Shown here in pieces: positions 4,729 to 5,266 of a DNA stretch of 5,266 nucleotides. Position 1 is the first letter of the stretch. Every line of letters starts with the position of its first letter. The stretch comes from Betaproteobacteria bacterium (GTDB lineage: Bacteria; Pseudomonadota; Gammaproteobacteria; Burkholderiales; Casimicrobiaceae): assembly GCA_005883655.1 (NCBI GenBank), contig VBDA01000320.1, positions 1-5,266 of the forward strand, in the 5' to 3' direction. The notes under the pieces were generated by a model. The model did no database searches. It had not been told where the DNA came from and was given only the letters and a program-made list of their open reading frames with translations. The position numbers and the translations under genes are program-made.

Positions 4729-5266
4729 ATGAAATGCACCAACTGCGGTTACGAGACTCAGCCCGGCGCGAAATTCTGCGTGCAATGCGGTACCACGCTG
4801 ATTCCGGCCGCAGGGGCGGGCGCCGCATCTTCTGCTGCTCCCGCTGCTGTGTCGCCGGCCGGCCTCCCCGGAACCGCCTCGCCAAGACCCACGTCGCCCG
4901 CATCAGCCTCCGCGACCGGATCGCGCCCCGCGGTCGGCGTCTCCGCGACCGGATCGCGCCCCGCGGTGGGCGCCTCCGCAACGGGGTCGCGTCCCGCCTT
5001 CGGAGCCTCCGCGACCGGATCGAACCCCGTCGCAGGCGCGACCATGCGTGCTTCGCCCTCAGCCTCGTCGACCATGTCCCGGCCCGCCGCCGGCGGTTCG
5101 CCCAGCCCGGCATCCGCCGGGGCAACGATGTCGCGACCCGCAATGGCACCGGCGGCTGCACCGGCGCCCACGGCGGTACCGCCTGCGTCTCCGTCCGGCA
5201 AGACCGTCGGCATCATCGCCGGGGTCGTTGCAGCGCTTGTCGTCATCGGTGTTGGCGGCTATTTTG
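4729..5266 (+). CDS. Zinc-ribbon membrane protein with repetitive linker (C-terminus beyond window)
   Basis: The first 179 residues are present with no stop codon; the gene runs off the right edge. Residues 3-20 form a zinc ribbon with two CxxC knuckles (C3, C6, C17, C20; KCTNCGYE and FCVQCG). Residues about 25-157 are a low-complexity Ala/Pro/Ser/Gly linker with four 11-residue repeats (SATGSRPAVG plus one) at 61-104 and two later TMSRPA echoes at 115-120 and 133-138. Residues 159-178 (TVGIIAGVVAALVVIGVGGY) are one strongly hydrophobic segment preceded by K158, so probably a membrane span with the zinc ribbon in the cytoplasm and the unseen part outside. Many bacterial membrane proteins carry such an N-terminal zinc ribbon before one span, and the function usually lies in the part missing here. 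The gene shares strand with MarR-GNAT, but the 236-bp gap suggests its own promoter. No function can be assigned. Confidence 0.85.
   Translation, partial: MKCTNCGYETQPGAKFCVQCGTTLIPAAGAGAASSAAPAAVSPAGLPGTASPRPTSPASASATGSRPAVGVSATGSRPAVGASATGSRPAFGASATGSNPVAGATMRASPSASSTMSRPAAGGSPSPASAGATMSRPAMAPAAAPAPTAVPPASPSGKTVGIIAGVVAALVVIGVGGYF
4909..5040 (+). repeat. Four tandem 33-bp repeats in the zinc-ribbon protein linker
   Basis: Four head-to-tail units of 33 bp, each encoding SATGSRPAVG or a variant plus one residue. The units are residues 61-71, 72-82, 83-93 and 94-104. The first two are nearly identical at DNA level, and the fourth is most diverged (SNPVAG). Units abut with no spacer, and 33 is a multiple of three, so copy-number change would alter linker length without shifting frame. 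Confidence 0.85.

Noticed and set aside
4909..5040. CRISPR-like repeats
   Set aside because: The units abut directly with no unique spacers and they encode an in-frame peptide repeat.
4758..5246. Minus-strand frame with Gly/Ala/Asp repeats (AGRDPVAE-like)
   Set aside because: It mirrors the 33-bp repeat on the opposite strand of the zinc-ribbon gene. That gene has a consensus ribosome site and a recognisable zinc ribbon and membrane span.
1..5266. A new defence, mobile or biosynthetic gene system
   Set aside because: The genes alternate in direction, belong to known families or are single units, and show no shared operon, effector domains or mobility genes.

Overview
The window is GC-rich chromosomal DNA from a proteobacterium. 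The protein families and their wording (RhlE-type helicase, FolE, a MarR-GNAT fusion, a secreted DUF5648 protein with Ig-like repeats) point most to a betaproteobacterium near Burkholderiales. This is an inference from resemblance, since there is no rRNA or marker gene here to test it. I see no tRNA, rRNA, CRISPR array, insertion sequence, integrase, toxin-antitoxin pair or phage gene.

Layout. (1) Positions 1-89, minus strand: the first 29 codons of an RhlE-type DEAD-box RNA helicase, cut by the window edge, with a small hairpin just before its start codon. (2) 226-798, minus: a complete folE (GTP cyclohydrolase I, first step of folate/pterin synthesis). A good extended -10 element lies just upstream, inside a GC-rich inverted repeat. 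(3) 954-1622, plus, divergent from folE: a complete dienelactone-hydrolase-family alpha/beta hydrolase with all catalytic residues. (4) 1678-3231, minus, convergent with the hydrolase: a secreted 517-residue protein with a signal peptide, a DUF5648 region, two tandem four-cysteine Ig-like modules and an unassigned C-terminal domain. (5) 3473-4492, plus, divergent from the secreted protein: a MarR-type regulator fused to a GNAT acetyltransferase. A 19-bp palindrome in its upstream region looks like its own operator. (6) 4729 to the right edge, plus: the start of a zinc-ribbon membrane protein with a 33-bp tandem repeat in its linker. It has a strong ribosome binding site and a 32-bp dyad-symmetric element about 100 bp upstream.

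How the parts work together. The genes mostly alternate in direction (minus, minus, plus, minus, plus, plus), so this is not one operon and I see no evidence of a dedicated multi-gene system. folE and the helicase are core housekeeping genes. The others look like single transcription units. The best functional link is the probable self-regulation of the MarR-GNAT gene through the palindrome at 3400-3418, which could also act on the divergent secreted-protein gene.

I did not find convincing evidence of a previously undescribed system. The observations most worth following are regulatory DNA (four inverted repeats placed at promoters or leaders) and two poorly characterised proteins: the DUF5648/Ig-like secreted protein and the truncated zinc-ribbon membrane protein.
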